Origin: an uncultured Chlorobiaceae bacterium
GTDB taxonomy: Bacteria; Bacteroidota; Chlorobiia; Chlorobiales; Chlorobiaceae
DNA length: 64,000 nt
NCBI GenBank assembly: GCA_903994365.1
Contig: CAJEXL010000002.1
Location: 62,001 to 126,000, forward strand
Direction: 5' to 3'
Shown here: one piece after another, positions 8,763 to 19,500 of the stretch
How the letters are laid out: the number at the start of each line of letters is the position of its first letter
How positions within the stretch are numbered: position 1 is the first letter of the stretch
Program-made: the position numbers and the translations under genes
The notes under the pieces: model-generated
Database searches by the model: none
Seen by the model: the letters and a program-made list of their open reading frames with translations, nothing else
Told to the model about the DNA's origin: nothing

Positions 8763-10196
8763 GTGATAACAGACAGAGAAACTCTTGATAGCGCGTTTAT
8801 GAACATGCCCGATTTTTTTGATGATAATCACCTTGACCCTATGGGCTCATTCGGGGATGAGCCGCCCGACCTTGACGGTCTTGACTCCATGTTCGATTCA
8901 GAAGAGCTTCTTGATCGTATCAGCCAGTATAATGAAGACGGATTCACGCTTGAGGCGCTGGCCGTTGCCCGTCGTCTCTCCGAAATAGCGCCCTGCAACA
9001 CCGAAACCTGGTTTTTTCTTGGCAACTGCCTGACACTGAATGGCTATTTTGATGAGGCGCTTGAGGCATTTCTCAAGGCGGTTGTCTTCAGCCCGTCGGA
9101 TGGGGAGATGCGACTCAACCTGGCGCTTGCCTATTTCAACACCGGAAATTTTGATCAAGCCTTTGAGGAGATCGAAGAGAGTATAATTGAATCCTCCATT
9201 GAGAAGGAGTACCACTACTACCGGGGCATTATCCTCCAGCGGCTTGATCGGTATGAGGAAGCTGAAGCTGACTTTGAATATGCTCTGGAACTTGATGCTG
9301 AATTTGCAGATGCCTGGTATGAGCTTGCCTACTGCAAGGATGTTCTGGGCAAGCTTGAGGAGAGCACCCGCTGCTACCGCAAAGCGGTGGATCACGATCC
9401 CTATAATATCAACGCATGGTACAACAACGGCCTTGTGCTGAGCAAAATGAAGCGATTTGACGAGGCGCTTGACTCTTACGATCTGGCCCTCGCCATCTCT
9501 GATGATTTCAGTTCGGCATGGTACAATCGGGCAAACGTTCTTGCCATTACCGGACATATAGAGGAGGCGGCTGAGAGCTATCTGAAAACCCTCGACTATG
9601 AGCCGGATGATATCAATGCCCTCTACAATCTCGGTATAGCGTACGAAGAGCTGGAGAAGTATGCTGACGCTATCCCCTGCTACCGCCGCTGCATCGCCAT
9701 CAACACGGAGTTTGCCGACGCATGGTTTGCCATGGCCTGTTGCCATGAAGCTTTGGAAGAGTATGAAGAGGCATACCAGGCAACGCTGGAGGCTCTGAAA
9801 ACCACCTCTGACAACATTGAATTTCTCCTTCTGAAGGCGGAGATTGAGTACAATCTCGACCAGCTTGAAAAGTCAATTGACACCTACCAGGAGATCATTA
9901 CCCTTGACACTGACAATCCGCAGATATGGGTCGACTTTGCCATTGTGCTTCGTGAGGCTGGTCTTATCAATGAGTCACTGGAAGCGTTGAACCAGTCGCT
10001 GAAACTTCAGCCATTGTCTGCCGACGCTCACTTTGAGATTGCTGCGGCCCATTTTGCCATGGGCGACAAGCTGAGCACCCTGAAGGCGCTGAGCAAGGCA
10101 TTCAAGATTGACCCCGACAAAAAAGAGTTGTTTCAGAGTACCTTTCCGGAGCTCTATCAGCAGGATTCCGTCAGACTGATGCTCGGGATTTCATGA
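8763..10196 (+). CDS. Tetratricopeptide repeat protein
   Basis: The product (477 residues from the GTG at 8763, 465 from the ATG at 8799) is a nearly continuous array of about eleven 34-residue TPR units (for example [36 protein letters not shown]), preceded by an acidic leader rich in Asp, Glu and Met. No signal peptide or TM is seen, so it is a cytosolic scaffold for protein-protein contacts. The start is uncertain because GAGGAG overlaps the GTG and the ATG has no good ribosome site. It overlaps aroE by 4 nt (ATGA), so translation is coupled. Confidence 0.88.
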   Translation: MITDRETLDSAFMNMPDFFDDNHLDPMGSFGDEPPDLDGLDSMFDSEELLDRISQYNEDGFTLEALAVARRLSEIAPCNTETWFFLGNCLTLNGYFDEALEAFLKAVVFSPSDGEMRLNLALAYFNTGNFDQAFEEIEESIIESSIEKEYHYYRGIILQRLDRYEEAEADFEYALELDAEFADAWYELAYCKDVLGKLEESTRCYRKAVDHDPYNINAWYNNGLVLSKMKRFDEALDSYDLALAISDDFSSAWYNRANVLAITGHIEEAAESYLKTLDYEPDDINALYNLGIAYEELEKYADAIPCYRRCIAINTEFADAWFAMACCHEALEEYEEAYQATLEALKTTSDNIEFLLLKAEIEYNLDQLEKSIDTYQEIITLDTDNPQIWVDFAIVLREAGLINESLEALNQSLKLQPLSADAHFEIAAAHFAMGDKLSTLKALSKAFKIDPDKKELFQSTFPELYQQDSVRLMLGIS

Positions 10197-11044
10197 CGAC
10201 AGCAACAAAAATTTTTGCTCTTCTCGGCCGGTCAGTTGACTATTCATACTCGCCGCTGATTCATAATGCCGCGTTTCAGGAGCTTGGGCTCCCCTGTCAT
10301 TATACTGTATTCAATATTTCCGATCCTGAACTGGTGGGCGATGCCCTTCGAGGGGCAAAAGCGCTTGGAATTGCAGGGTTCAGTGTCACCATTCCCTACA
10401 AAAAAACCGTTGTTCCCTATCTTGATGAGCTCTCTGAAGAGGCCGCCTCCATTCAGGCGGTGAACACCATCGTCAACAAGAGGGGGAAACTGATCGGCTA
10501 CAACACCGACATTGGCGGTTTTGCTGCACCCCTCCTGCCTTACAGGGAGAGCATCACTGGTCAAACGGTCTCTCTTTTTGGCGCTGGCGGAGCCGCGCTG
10601 GCGGCAATCAAGGCGTTCAGCCAGTTTTTCAGCCCGAAAGAGATTCTGCTCTTTGTTCGCGACACGGAAAAAGCGCGAATCCAGCTTGCGGAGAGCGGTT
10701 ACGACAACAGCGCTCCGCTCACCATACTCTCGCAGGAGAGTCCTGAGATAATTGCCGGGTGCCGTGTCATCGTCAATGCGACACCGCTTGGTACCATAGG
10801 AAATAAAGGCTCGGCGATCCCCCTTGACCGTCAATTGCTCAACCCTGGCCAGATTGTTTACGACATGGTCTATAACCCTCTTGATACTCCTCTGCTGCAA
10901 GCAGCGCAACTCGCAGGAGCCACAACCATATCAGGCATTGAGATGCTGATTGGCCAGGCTGAGCGGGCATTTACCCTCTGGACTGGCATCTCCATGCCGA
11001 CAAGTGCAGTTCGGAAGGCGCTGCTGCAAGAGATTGAACAATAA
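10193..11044 (+). CDS. aroE: Shikimate dehydrogenase (NADP+)
   Basis: This 283-residue enzyme reduces 3-dehydroshikimate in the chorismate pathway. Shikimate-binding SYSP is at residues 18-21, VTIPYK with the catalytic Lys at 70, NTIV from N91, and GYNTD with the catalytic Asp at 106. The nucleotide fold has [16 protein letters not shown] and [13 protein letters not shown] complete the family pattern. Its start overlaps the TPR gene stop, and lspA begins a few bases after its own stop. Confidence 0.96.
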   Translation: MTTATKIFALLGRSVDYSYSPLIHNAAFQELGLPCHYTVFNISDPELVGDALRGAKALGIAGFSVTIPYKKTVVPYLDELSEEAASIQAVNTIVNKRGKLIGYNTDIGGFAAPLLPYRESITGQTVSLFGAGGAALAAIKAFSQFFSPKEILLFVRDTEKARIQLAESGYDNSAPLTILSQESPEIIAGCRVIVNATPLGTIGNKGSAIPLDRQLLNPGQIVYDMVYNPLDTPLLQAAQLAGATTISGIEMLIGQAERAFTLWTGISMPTSAVRKALLQEIEQ

Positions 11045-11056
11045 TTGACCCGACTC

Positions 11057-11566
11057 ATGAAATGGTTTTTCTCTCTTATTCTTCTGGTCATCACCGCTGA
11101 TCAGTTAACAAAAAAGCTGGCCATTATCTTTCTGAAGAATAAGGAGCAAAGTATCTCCATTATTCCTGACCTCTTTTCGCTCACCTATGCAGAGAACAAG
11201 GGAATTGCCTTTGGCCTTGAATTAGCGCCACCGATAGTTCTCCTCCTCCTGACCGCCCTTATTACGACAATCGTGCTGATCTATGTATTCAGATCAAAGA
11301 ACCGAAGCGCGCTGTTTCTTGTGCCATTTGCCCTTATTACCGGTGGAGGAATCGGCAATATGATTGACCGGATCACCATTGGCCGGGTGGTTGACTTTCT
11401 TTACTTTGATCTCTATAACGGGAGTGTTTTCGGCTACTACCTCTCACTCTGGCCTATTTTTAATATTGCCGACTCGGCCATCTCCATTGGCGCCTGTCTG
11501 TTGCTTCTCTTTCACAAAAAACTCTTTCCTGACGAACGCGAATCAATCGCAAGCCATGTTCGTTGA
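11057..11566 (+). CDS. lspA: Prolipoprotein signal peptidase (signal peptidase II)
   Basis: This inner-membrane aspartyl protease removes lipoprotein signal peptides after lipidation. It has four TM segments. The conserved motifs [25 protein letters not shown]...GRVVDF (first catalytic Asp) and [11 protein letters not shown] (second catalytic Asp) are all present. I prefer the ATG at 11057 (169 residues), although an in-frame TTG at 11045 directly follows the aroE stop. The gene overlaps tatD by 11 nt. Confidence 0.95.
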   Translation: MKWFFSLILLVITADQLTKKLAIIFLKNKEQSISIIPDLFSLTYAENKGIAFGLELAPPIVLLLLTALITTIVLIYVFRSKNRSALFLVPFALITGGGIGNMIDRITIGRVVDFLYFDLYNGSVFGYYLSLWPIFNIADSAISIGACLLLLFHKKLFPDERESIASHVR

Positions 11567-12338
11567 CATCCATTGCCATCTCTCCTTCCCGGAGTTTGAC
11601 CAGGATCGAAACGAGGTCATTGCACGTCTGAAAGAGGCTCAGGTGCGTCTGCTTATCGACCCCGGCATTAACATTCCAACAAGCAAAAAATCGATTGCGC
11701 TTGCCCGGGAGTTCGATTTTATCTACGCCAACGTCGGTCTGCACCCCCATGAAGCGGCGCAACCGGTTGACGACACCATTTTCGCCGAACTTGCAGCGCT
11801 TGCAACAGCACCAAAAGTTGTCGCCATTGGAGAGATCGGTCTCGACTACCACTACCCCGACTACAATCGCGCAGCTCAGCATGACGCATTCCGGGAGATG
11901 CTGCGACTTGCCAGATCGCTTGATATGCCGGTTGTTATCCATTGCCGCGATGCCTGGGAGGATACACTGCGAATTCTCTCCGAGGAGAGCCATTCAGCCA
12001 TGCGCGGCGTGATGCACTGTTTTTCAGGAGACACAGAGATTGCAAAAGAGTGTATCAGGAGGGGATTCAAGCTCTCCATCCCCGGCACCATCACCTACAA
12101 GCGATCTCTCTTGCCCGAGCTTGTCCGCACGCTCTCTCTTGACGATCTGCTCACAGAGACCGATGCACCCTACCTCGCGCCGGTACCATATCGTGGCAAA
12201 CGGAACGAGCCTGCTTATGTTCGCTCAGTAACGGAAGCTATTGCCACCATCAGGGAGATCTCCCTTGATGAGGCCGCAACCGGAATTGCACACAATGCTG
12301 TCGAGATCTTCAGATTACCACGCATGGAGCAATCGTAA
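11556..12338 (+). CDS. tatD: TatD family metal-dependent deoxyribonuclease
   Basis: The 260-residue protein begins [11 protein letters not shown], with the HxH metal site of the amidohydrolase fold. It continues with [27 protein letters not shown] and TDAPYLAP, the ordered metal ligands of TatD/YcfH hydrolases. These act as 3'-5' DNases and are linked to DNA repair and quality control. The open frame extends upstream to 11364, but that part lies inside lspA and is not protein-like, so the ATG at 11556 is the start. Confidence 0.93.
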   Translation: MFVDIHCHLSFPEFDQDRNEVIARLKEAQVRLLIDPGINIPTSKKSIALAREFDFIYANVGLHPHEAAQPVDDTIFAELAALATAPKVVAIGEIGLDYHYPDYNRAAQHDAFREMLRLARSLDMPVVIHCRDAWEDTLRILSEESHSAMRGVMHCFSGDTEIAKECIRRGFKLSIPGTITYKRSLLPELVRTLSLDDLLTETDAPYLAPVPYRGKRNEPAYVRSVTEAIATIREISLDEAATGIAHNAVEIFRLPRMEQS

Positions 12339-12452
12339 AGCGACTCCCGCACCTGTGGCAGAATGATCCTCTGCTCATATTTTGAAAATCAACCAAACTT
12401 GCTTAGGTTGAGGGCCATTCATAACAAAAGCTGACAACCCGAAATCGACGAT

Positions 12453-13118
12453 ATGGAACAGAGCATAAAGCCATCGACCGAAGAGAATTTTCTGTACTAC
12501 GCCATTAAATATAAAAACGCGATTATTGCTGCCCTTGTGTTGCTTCTCTCTCTCGGAGTTGGCAGCTTCTTCTGGGTACGCCATCAAAAAACAAATGAGC
12601 TGGATGCCGCGCTGAAGCTTTCACAAATAGCACCACTGCTTGACGTTGGAGCGTATGACGCTGCCATCAACGGTAAAGGTAATGTTGCCGGGCTGAAAAA
12701 AATTGCTGATGAGTATGCTGGAAAATTTACTGGCACACCAAGCGGCAACATGGCCAATCTGTTGCTGGCCAATGCGTATTACTCAAGCAAAGAGTATGAA
12801 AAGGCACTCAACATTTTTAAAACGGTATCCATGGAGAACAACGACCTTGCCGCCGCCGCACTGGCTGGCGCAGGCGACTGTCTCTTCAATAAAAATCAGT
12901 TCGCCGAGGCCGCAGAGAGTTATCAGGAGGCATCAAAAAAAGCCGATAACAGCGCACTCAAGTCGCAGTATCTGGCCAATGCCGCCAAAAGTTTCCAGCA
13001 ATCAAAGCAGCTTGCAAAAGCCTCAGAACTCTACAAAAAAATCATTGCTGACTACCCCGGCTCAACAGGAGCCGCAGTTGCTCAACGCTCACTCTGGCAA
13101 ATTTCCGGTAACCTTTAA
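12453..13118 (+). CDS. Membrane-anchored TPR protein (YfgM-like)
   Basis: The 221-residue protein has a short cytosolic N-terminus, one TM helix (about residues 24-46), and then a soluble TPR-type domain (ANAYYSSKEYEKALNIF, LAGAGDCLFNKNQFAEAAE, YLANAAKSFQQSKQLAKA). This order matches the TPR_21/YfgM ancillary translocon group, in which the TPR part faces the periplasm and binds chaperones. The following gene is a prolyl isomerase, which fits a protein-folding context. Function is inferred from architecture only. Confidence 0.75.
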   Translation: MEQSIKPSTEENFLYYAIKYKNAIIAALVLLLSLGVGSFFWVRHQKTNELDAALKLSQIAPLLDVGAYDAAINGKGNVAGLKKIADEYAGKFTGTPSGNMANLLLANAYYSSKEYEKALNIFKTVSMENNDLAAAALAGAGDCLFNKNQFAEAAESYQEASKKADNSALKSQYLANAAKSFQQSKQLAKASELYKKIIADYPGSTGAAVAQRSLWQISGNL

Positions 13119-13136
13119 TAACAATCTTTGACTATT

Positions 13137-13628
13137 ATGCCCGAACAATTTACGATCAAAACAAACCTTGGCGATATTACCATCAGCCTCTATGATGATA
13201 CCCCGCTGCATCGCGATAACTTTGTCAAACTTACCGGCGAAAGCTACTACGACGGTATCCGTTTTCACCGGGTTATTGATGGTTTCATGATCCAGACCGG
13301 CGACCCACTCTCACGATTTGATGAAAAACGCGCACTGCATGGCACAGGAGGCCCATCCACCCGTATCCCTGCCGAGATAAAGCATCCCAACAAAAAGGGA
13401 ACACTTGCAGCCGCACGGGACAACAACCCGCAGAGAGCCTCCTCAGGCAGCCAGTTCTACATCAATCATAACGACAACAGCTTTCTTGATGGTCAGTACA
13501 CCGTCTTCGGTGTTGTAGAGGCAGGGATGGATGTGGTAGAAAAAATTGCCGCTGTCAAGACCGATCCGAACGACAACCCGATAGCGCCGGTCACCATTGA
13601 GACCATTGTTCCAGTAGTCAAGCCCTGA
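13137..13628 (+). CDS. Peptidyl-prolyl cis-trans isomerase, cyclophilin type
   Basis: The product (163 residues from the ATG at 13137, with an in-frame TTG at 13128) is a single cyclophilin domain without a signal peptide, so it is cytosolic. It shows FHRVIDGFMIQTGDP with the catalytic Arg, GSQFYI, and LDGQYTVFGVV. It isomerises Xaa-Pro bonds during folding. It follows the YfgM-like gene by 18 nt and precedes the yggS gene by 7 nt, so the three are likely co-transcribed. Confidence 0.94.
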   Translation: MPEQFTIKTNLGDITISLYDDTPLHRDNFVKLTGESYYDGIRFHRVIDGFMIQTGDPLSRFDEKRALHGTGGPSTRIPAEIKHPNKKGTLAAARDNNPQRASSGSQFYINHNDNSFLDGQYTVFGVVEAGMDVVEKIAAVKTDPNDNPIAPVTIETIVPVVKP

Positions 13629-13635
13629 TAACCCC

Positions 13636-14325
13636 ATGGAGAGCATTGCGTCCAATATCGGGGCAATACGAGAGCAGATTAACAGTGCGTGCATTGAGGC
13701 GGGAAGAGATCCCGCCGGTGTTCGCCTGATTGCTGTTTCGAAAACCAAAAATGCGGCGCTTGTCCGTGAAGCCTTCGATGCCGGGCAGATCGAGTTTGGA
13801 GAGAGCTACGTTCAGGAGTTCCTCGACAAGTACGATGATCCCCTGCTTGAGCAATGCCCGATTGAGTGGCATTTTATCGGCCACCTGCAGTCCAACAAGG
13901 TGCGCTCGATTATCGGCAAGGTGAGCCTCATCCACGGCATCGACAAGCTTTCGACGGCTGAGGAGCTCTCAAAACGGGCCCTTCAGCACAATCTGCACCT
14001 TGACTATCTGCTTGAGGTCAACACCTCAGGCGAAGCATCAAAATACGGCATCTCACCTGATGATCTCCTTTCGGAGGCTCCATCGCTCTTTCATCTCCCG
14101 AACATTACGCTGCGCGGGCTGATGACCATTGCGTCATACAACCGGGTGGCTGCACGGGAAGAGTTCCGACAACTCCGCACGCTGCTTGAGTCGCTTCGTA
14201 CAATTGCTCCTGATCCATCGAGGCTTACCGAGCTCTCCATGGGCATGAGCGGTGATTTTGAAGAGGCCATTCAGGAAGGGGCAACCATGATCCGTGTCGG
14301 ATCGGCAATTTTCGGCTGGCGCTGA
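13636..14325 (+). CDS. YggS/PLPBP family pyridoxal-phosphate homeostasis protein
   Basis: The 229-residue protein has the single-domain alanine-racemase-like barrel. The PLP lysine is in LIAVSKTK (near residue 36). It also has FGESYVQE, WHFIGHLQSNK, the tetrad LEVNTSGEASKYG, and the terminal LSMGMSGDFEEAI...MIRVGSAIFG. Members bind PLP without known catalysis and keep B6 and amino-acid pools balanced. Length and motifs are complete. Confidence 0.95.
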   Translation: MESIASNIGAIREQINSACIEAGRDPAGVRLIAVSKTKNAALVREAFDAGQIEFGESYVQEFLDKYDDPLLEQCPIEWHFIGHLQSNKVRSIIGKVSLIHGIDKLSTAEELSKRALQHNLHLDYLLEVNTSGEASKYGISPDDLLSEAPSLFHLPNITLRGLMTIASYNRVAAREEFRQLRTLLESLRTIAPDPSRLTELSMGMSGDFEEAIQEGATMIRVGSAIFGWR

Positions 14326-14387
14326 GATGCTTTTCTCAGCAAAGTAAAAACAATTTTTATCCATAAACCTGTAAAACAACCCTTATC

Positions 14388-15209
14388 ATGATCGCACAGC
14401 AGGCAAAAATCCAGGAAGCCGTCGCCTTTATCAGAAAAAAAACATCCGCCGATTATCCTGTTGGAATCGTGCTGGGAACAGGTCTTGGCGCTCTTGTCAA
14501 GGAGATTGATATTGAGTTCTCCCTCGACTACCGTGATATTCCGAATTTTCCTGTCTCAACCGTCGAAACTCACCACGGCAAGCTGATTTTCGGAACCCTC
14601 TCGGGCAAAAATGTTGTTGCCATGCAGGGGCGCTTCCACTTCTATGAAGGTTACTCCATGCACCAGATTGTCTTTCCAATCAGGGTGATGAAGCATCTCG
14701 GCGTTAAAACCCTCGGCATCACCAACGCCTGCGGCGGCCTGAACCCTGCCTACAAAAAGGGCGAGATCATGCTGATTGACGACCACATCAACCTGCTTGG
14801 CGGCAATCCCCTGATCGGCCCTAATGATACAGAGATCGGCTCACGCTTTCCTGACCTTTGCGCACCCTACTCTCCACGCATTCTTGACCTTGCCGAACGG
14901 GTTGCGCTCGACCACAGAATCAAGGTACAGCGCGGTGTCTACGTTGCCCTCTCTGGCCCCTGCCTTGAAACCCGTGCGGAATATCGCATGTTGCGCATCC
15001 TTGGTGCCGATGTTGTCGGCATGTCAACCGTGCCGGAGGTGATCGCCGCCGTGCATCAGGGAACCGAAGTCTTTGGCATGTCCATCATCACCGACGAGTG
15101 TTTCCCCGACTGTCTCAAATCGGTCAGCATTGAAGAGATCATTGAGGTCTCTGGCCATGCCGAACCAAAAATGACCTCTATTTTCAAATCCATTGTTGCC
15201 AACCTTTAA
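14388..15209 (+). CDS. Purine nucleoside phosphorylase, trimeric type (possibly MTA phosphorylase)
   Basis: This 273-residue PNP/MTAP-family enzyme cleaves purine nucleosides with phosphate. It shows LGTGLGALV (phosphate loop), HHGK, GRFHFYEGY, TNACGGLNP, GPCLETRAEYR and VGMSTVPEVI. The base-contact Glu is at residue 194. Where PNPs usually have an Asn in the ITN motif (Asn243 in human PNP), this protein has Asp236 in IITDECFPD. Aspartate there favours 6-aminopurines. mtnA begins 15 nt downstream, so the physiological substrate may be 5'-methylthioadenosine, and the gene may serve as mtnP rather than punA. Confidence 0.9.
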   Translation: MIAQQAKIQEAVAFIRKKTSADYPVGIVLGTGLGALVKEIDIEFSLDYRDIPNFPVSTVETHHGKLIFGTLSGKNVVAMQGRFHFYEGYSMHQIVFPIRVMKHLGVKTLGITNACGGLNPAYKKGEIMLIDDHINLLGGNPLIGPNDTEIGSRFPDLCAPYSPRILDLAERVALDHRIKVQRGVYVALSGPCLETRAEYRMLRILGADVVGMSTVPEVIAAVHQGTEVFGMSIITDECFPDCLKSVSIEEIIEVSGHAEPKMTSIFKSIVANL

Positions 15210-15224
15210 TCGCCCCTGAAAAAA

Positions 15225-16283
15225 ATGATAGACGCCATATCGTTCAAAGAGAAGACGCTGCACTACCTCGACCAGCGTTATCTGCCGCTCAAGGAGAATT
15301 ACGTTGCTACAAAAGATTACAAGGAGGCCATAGAGGCAATCAAGACGCTTGCCGTACGCGGCGCCCCTCTGATTGGCGTGGCTGCGGCCTACACCATCAT
15401 CCTCGGCATCAACAGCTTCACAGGCAGCAAAGAGGAGTTCCCCGCTTTTTTCAAATCGCTCGTTGCGGAAGTTGAAGCCTCGCGCCCGACCGCCGTCAAC
15501 CTCTTTTTTGCGGCCGCACGTCTGAAAAAGGTCTATGCTGAAAATTTTGAAGCCGACACCATTGAGGAGCTTTTTGAAAAAATGAATGCTGCCGCCTGTA
15601 AAATTCATACTGACGAAATTGCCAACTGCGACGCCATGGCTCGCCACGGTGTAGAGCAGATCAAGATTGACCTTGCCCACATCCTGAAAACACGCAAGCT
15701 CAACGTGCTGACCCACTGCAACACCGGCACCCTTGCCTGCTGCGGCACAGGTTCTGCGCTTGGCGTTATCCGGCTTGCCTGGAAAGAGGGGCTGATTGAG
15801 CGCGTCATCACCTCCGAAAGCCGTCCGCTCCTGCAGGGGCTTCGCTTGACAGCCTGGGAACTTGAGAAGGATGGCATTCCGTTTGTCTCAATTTCCGACT
15901 CCTCTTCGGCCTTCCTGATGCAGAGAGGGATGATTGATTTCGGCATTGTCGGCGCCGACAGAATTGCCGCCAATGGCGACACCGCCAACAAGATCGGCAC
16001 CTGCGCCCATGCCATCAGCGCGTACCACCACAATCTGCCATTCTACATCGCCGCGCCGATATCAACCATAGATATCACGATCCCTGATGGCACGCACATC
16101 CCGATTGAGGAGCGCAACGCCGATGAACTGAGAACCATTTTCGGCACGCAGGTGGCCACACCAACCACTCCAGTTCTCAACTATGCGTTTGATGTGACAC
16201 CCGGAAAATTTTTGAGAGGCATTATTACCGACAAAAAGGCTGTTGTGGGCGACTACATCTACGGACTTGCTGCGTTGATGTAG
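15225..16283 (+). CDS. mtnA: Methylthioribose-1-phosphate isomerase
   Basis: The 352-residue enzyme converts methylthioribose-1-phosphate to methylthioribulose-1-phosphate in methionine salvage. RGAPLIG is at residues 45-51, THCNTG with the catalytic Cys at 165, CCGTGSALG, TSESRPLLQG, and GADRIAANGD with the catalytic Asp at 245. These distinguish it from eIF2B subunits. It lies directly after the phosphorylase gene that would supply its substrate, and a strong terminator follows. Confidence 0.95.
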   Translation: MIDAISFKEKTLHYLDQRYLPLKENYVATKDYKEAIEAIKTLAVRGAPLIGVAAAYTIILGINSFTGSKEEFPAFFKSLVAEVEASRPTAVNLFFAAARLKKVYAENFEADTIEELFEKMNAAACKIHTDEIANCDAMARHGVEQIKIDLAHILKTRKLNVLTHCNTGTLACCGTGSALGVIRLAWKEGLIERVITSESRPLLQGLRLTAWELEKDGIPFVSISDSSSAFLMQRGMIDFGIVGADRIAANGDTANKIGTCAHAISAYHHNLPFYIAAPISTIDITIPDGTHIPIEERNADELRTIFGTQVATPTTPVLNYAFDVTPGKFLRGIITDKKAVVGDYIYGLAALM

Positions 16284-16310
16284 GAGGAGGCGCACAACGT
16301 TGTTAAGTAA

Positions 16311-16358
16311 ACAAAACGCTCACCGTACTTTGGTTTACGGTGGGCGTTTTGTGTTTTT
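16311..16358 (+). terminator. Rho-independent terminator after mtnA
   Basis: A long stem (ACAAAACGCTCACCGTA paired with TACGGTGGGCGTTTTGT, one G-T pair) is followed by GTTTTTT. It ends the plus-strand transcript facing the convergent giant gene. Confidence 0.9.
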
Positions 16359-16455
16359 TGACGGAGCCCCCGGGGTATCTGCTAACGATGATTGGTATAC
16401 CATCGAAAGGAGACTTCATGGGCTGGTTTCGCTCAAGCGAATTTACATAAAAGAA

Positions 16456-16530
16456 AACCCCCAGTCTCCTTGTTAGATACTGGGGGTTAGCGGTTTACAA
16501 GTTTGGCCTCACCGAAACGAGGTGAGGCCA
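16456..16530 (-). terminator. Two consecutive hairpins ending the giant gene
   Basis: Read on the minus strand, a perfect 10-bp stem TGGCCTCACC / GGTGAGGCCA (16504-16530) begins 6 nt after the stop codon. A second perfect 10-bp stem AACCCCCAGT / ACTGGGGGTT (16456-16498) follows, and then TTTTCTTTT. The second is a standard intrinsic terminator. The first may protect the 3' end or act as a weaker stop. Confidence 0.85.
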
Positions 16531-16535
16531 ATTGA

Positions 16536-19500
16536 TTAGACGATATCGCCCATAGCGAGTTCACCTGTATGAACACCAGTGAACACACCGATCAACTCCA
16601 ACTCATTCGCATCAACGGTCATATCATTATTTCCATCACGATAATGGAACATGAAGCTGTTGGTGCCATCGTTAAGGAGCAACAACAAACTATCTTGTTC
16701 AACATCACTGATGTTCGTGGTATTTGCAAAGCTCACACCACTGTTCAATGCGACAACAGCATTAGCAACAGCATTACTCACCGAAGTAGCTGGTGCCATC
16801 AGATCATTTCCACCGGTAAACGTATATATAACGTTGTTGGCCGTAGCCTGACCGTTATCTGCGACTGTAGAAACAGCAAGAGAAGCTAAACTACTCGTCG
16901 CCAGAGTTGAACCGTTAGAAACACTAAACTGCACATCGTACTCGTCCAGCCCCGCAGCACCAAATCCAAAATTGGTAATGGTGTCAGCAGAAGCGTTACC
17001 TGCTGTGAACAGGCCATCAAACACAACCACATCTTTAAGCAAAGTGGTCTCATTCAGTTTGACGGTGTCGTTACCAGCGCCACCGTTAATGACGTCGGAA
17101 CCTTCTCCGCCAGTGATGTTGTCATTACCAACTCCACCCGAGATGATATCATTACCAGCGCCACCAGACAAGGCATCATCACCAGCATAGCCGTTAATCA
17201 CATCAGCGTTGCTTGAACCAGTAATGTTGTCGACAAGAATAGCGTTATTACTGCCATGAATAGTATAACCACCAACACCAACAGCAGATGCCATGTTAAT
17301 AGTTAAACCATCAGCACCACTGTTCAACACCGCTGAGCCCGCTGCCATATTGGCGTTAAACGTGGTCGCTCCGGCAGTAAAGTCAGAGGTAACAGTAGCC
17401 GCCAAGGTCGCAGTAACTGCAACATCGAAGGCATCACCAGCGGACAGATCAGTGATCGTATCAGCACCTGCGTTAACGTGGAAAATATCAGCACCAGCAC
17501 CACCAGTAAATACATCGTTACCAGCACCACCAGTCAGGGTATCCGCAAGCGTTCCACCTGTAAAGGTATCGATACCGTTGGTACCCGTTACGTCGATCGA
17601 CTTGACCGACAAAGCCGCATTGACAATGAGGCTGGCAGCACCTGCATTGGCAGTAATAACATAGCCGTTAGCAAAGGCCGCATCCGAACCATCGACGGCA
17701 ACCGTAGCATTACCTAAAATAACAGAGTGTGCACCCGTTCCACTTAATACCAGCTTCTCAACACTGGTCACTTTTGTGAAACTGTCATCTATCAAAGTAA
17801 CATTACTACCCGTTATTTCGAGGGTATCTGTACCAGCACCACCGATCACTGTCGCATCAGCGGTCATTGTAGCCAAGGTTGCGAACCTTAACAGATCGTC
17901 GCCAGCGCCGCCATTGATGGTATCGCTGCTAAGCCCGCCAGTAATAGTATCAGCCAACTCAGACCCTACGACATTCGCAGTGGTTGCACCACCATTGATG
18001 GTGTAACCCTTGGTAACAGTAGCAGCCGTCAGGGTGACATCGACACCGTCTGCCAAATTCAGCGTCGTCGTACCGTCATTCTTCGTCGCAGCAGTTGCGG
18101 AGAAGTCAGTAGCCACGGCAACTGTCGCGGTTGCCAGAGCGCCCACAACCAGAACATCATTGCCACCGAAGTCAGTGATCGTCGTAGTGCTTATAACCGA
18201 TGCACTACCTGCGCTCACAGTGAACGTATCGTCGCCAAGACCACCAGTAAGCGTATCATCGCCGATTGCGCCCGCAACCGTCGTCCCGTTGGTGCCGCTG
18301 GTCAGCAGGTCGTTACCTTCACCGCCAGAAATAGAGTCGTCACCGATACCACCTGTAAGGGTATCAGCAAGCGCAGAACCAACAATGTTTGAGCCAGCCG
18401 TATTGCCTGCAGCAATCACGGAATAACCATAGTAAACACCACTAACAGTATCAGAGGTAGTCCCATTACCCAAGTACACATCGATACCATCACCACCAAT
18501 CACCGTTGAGGCTGTGTTTGCAATAGTCAGTTTAGCCGTACCCTGATTCTTGGTTGCAGAGGTTGCTATAAAGTCAGCCAGCACCGCAGCGTTGGCGGTT
18601 GCGCCAGTAGAGACCACCAGCACATCTTCCTGGCCAGGTATGGTTGCCACACCCAAATCATTGATGGTATCGGTACCGGCTTTTACGTTGAAGATATCAG
18701 CGCCATCGCCACCTGTTATAATATCATTTCCAGCGCCACCAGTGATGGTATCAGCGCCAGTACCGCCAGTGATGGTAAAAGCTTCGGTCTGCAGATGCAG
18801 ATCAAGGTCCGCACCACCAGAGTTCAGAAGCACGCTCTGGATGTTGGAAAATTGGGTATCCGTCGCTGCATTCAATGTTGCCGAGGTGGCAACAAGTTGC
18901 ATGGTGTTGGTACCTGTGCCACCGTCCACAGTGTCAGCACCTGCAAAACCAACGACCATGTCGTTACCCGCACCGGCACTGATGCTATCTGCACCCGTAT
19001 CACCCACGATGCTGTCTGCAAAGCCAGAACCAGTAATGGTGTGATTTTGATGAGACTCACCCGTGAGATCCAACACCACAAAGCTTGTGCCCGTGGCCAA
19101 GCTGGTGATACCTCCCAGATTGATCGCAGCAACGTCGATGTTGTTGAGGTTCTGACCGCTGGTGTACTGACCAACAATGTTGATCGTACCTTCACCGTCA
19201 ATGGTCAAATTGTTGGCTTGCGCCGCAGTAAGAGTTAGCGCGTTGCCAGTCGTTACGTTAATAGAGCCACCCGAAATGTTAAGACCAGTGCCAAGAACGC
19301 TTAGATTCACAGCACCACTGATAACCAGCTTGCTTTCATCCAAATTAATGGCCAGGAGCCCACCTGCGTTGAAAGTGACTGCACTGGTTATGGTCAGCGT
19401 GCTCGTGGCAGCAGCATTGGTATAATCAATCAGCCAATGGCTACCCGCATTAAGTGCAGGAGTAAGGCTGTTGGCCGTACCCAGCGTAGCCGTGGTAACA

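Noticed and set aside
17050-19040. Periodic repeats that at first look like a CRISPR array
   Set aside because: The periodicity is 27 nt and codes for RTX nonapeptides. There are no unique spacers of constant length.
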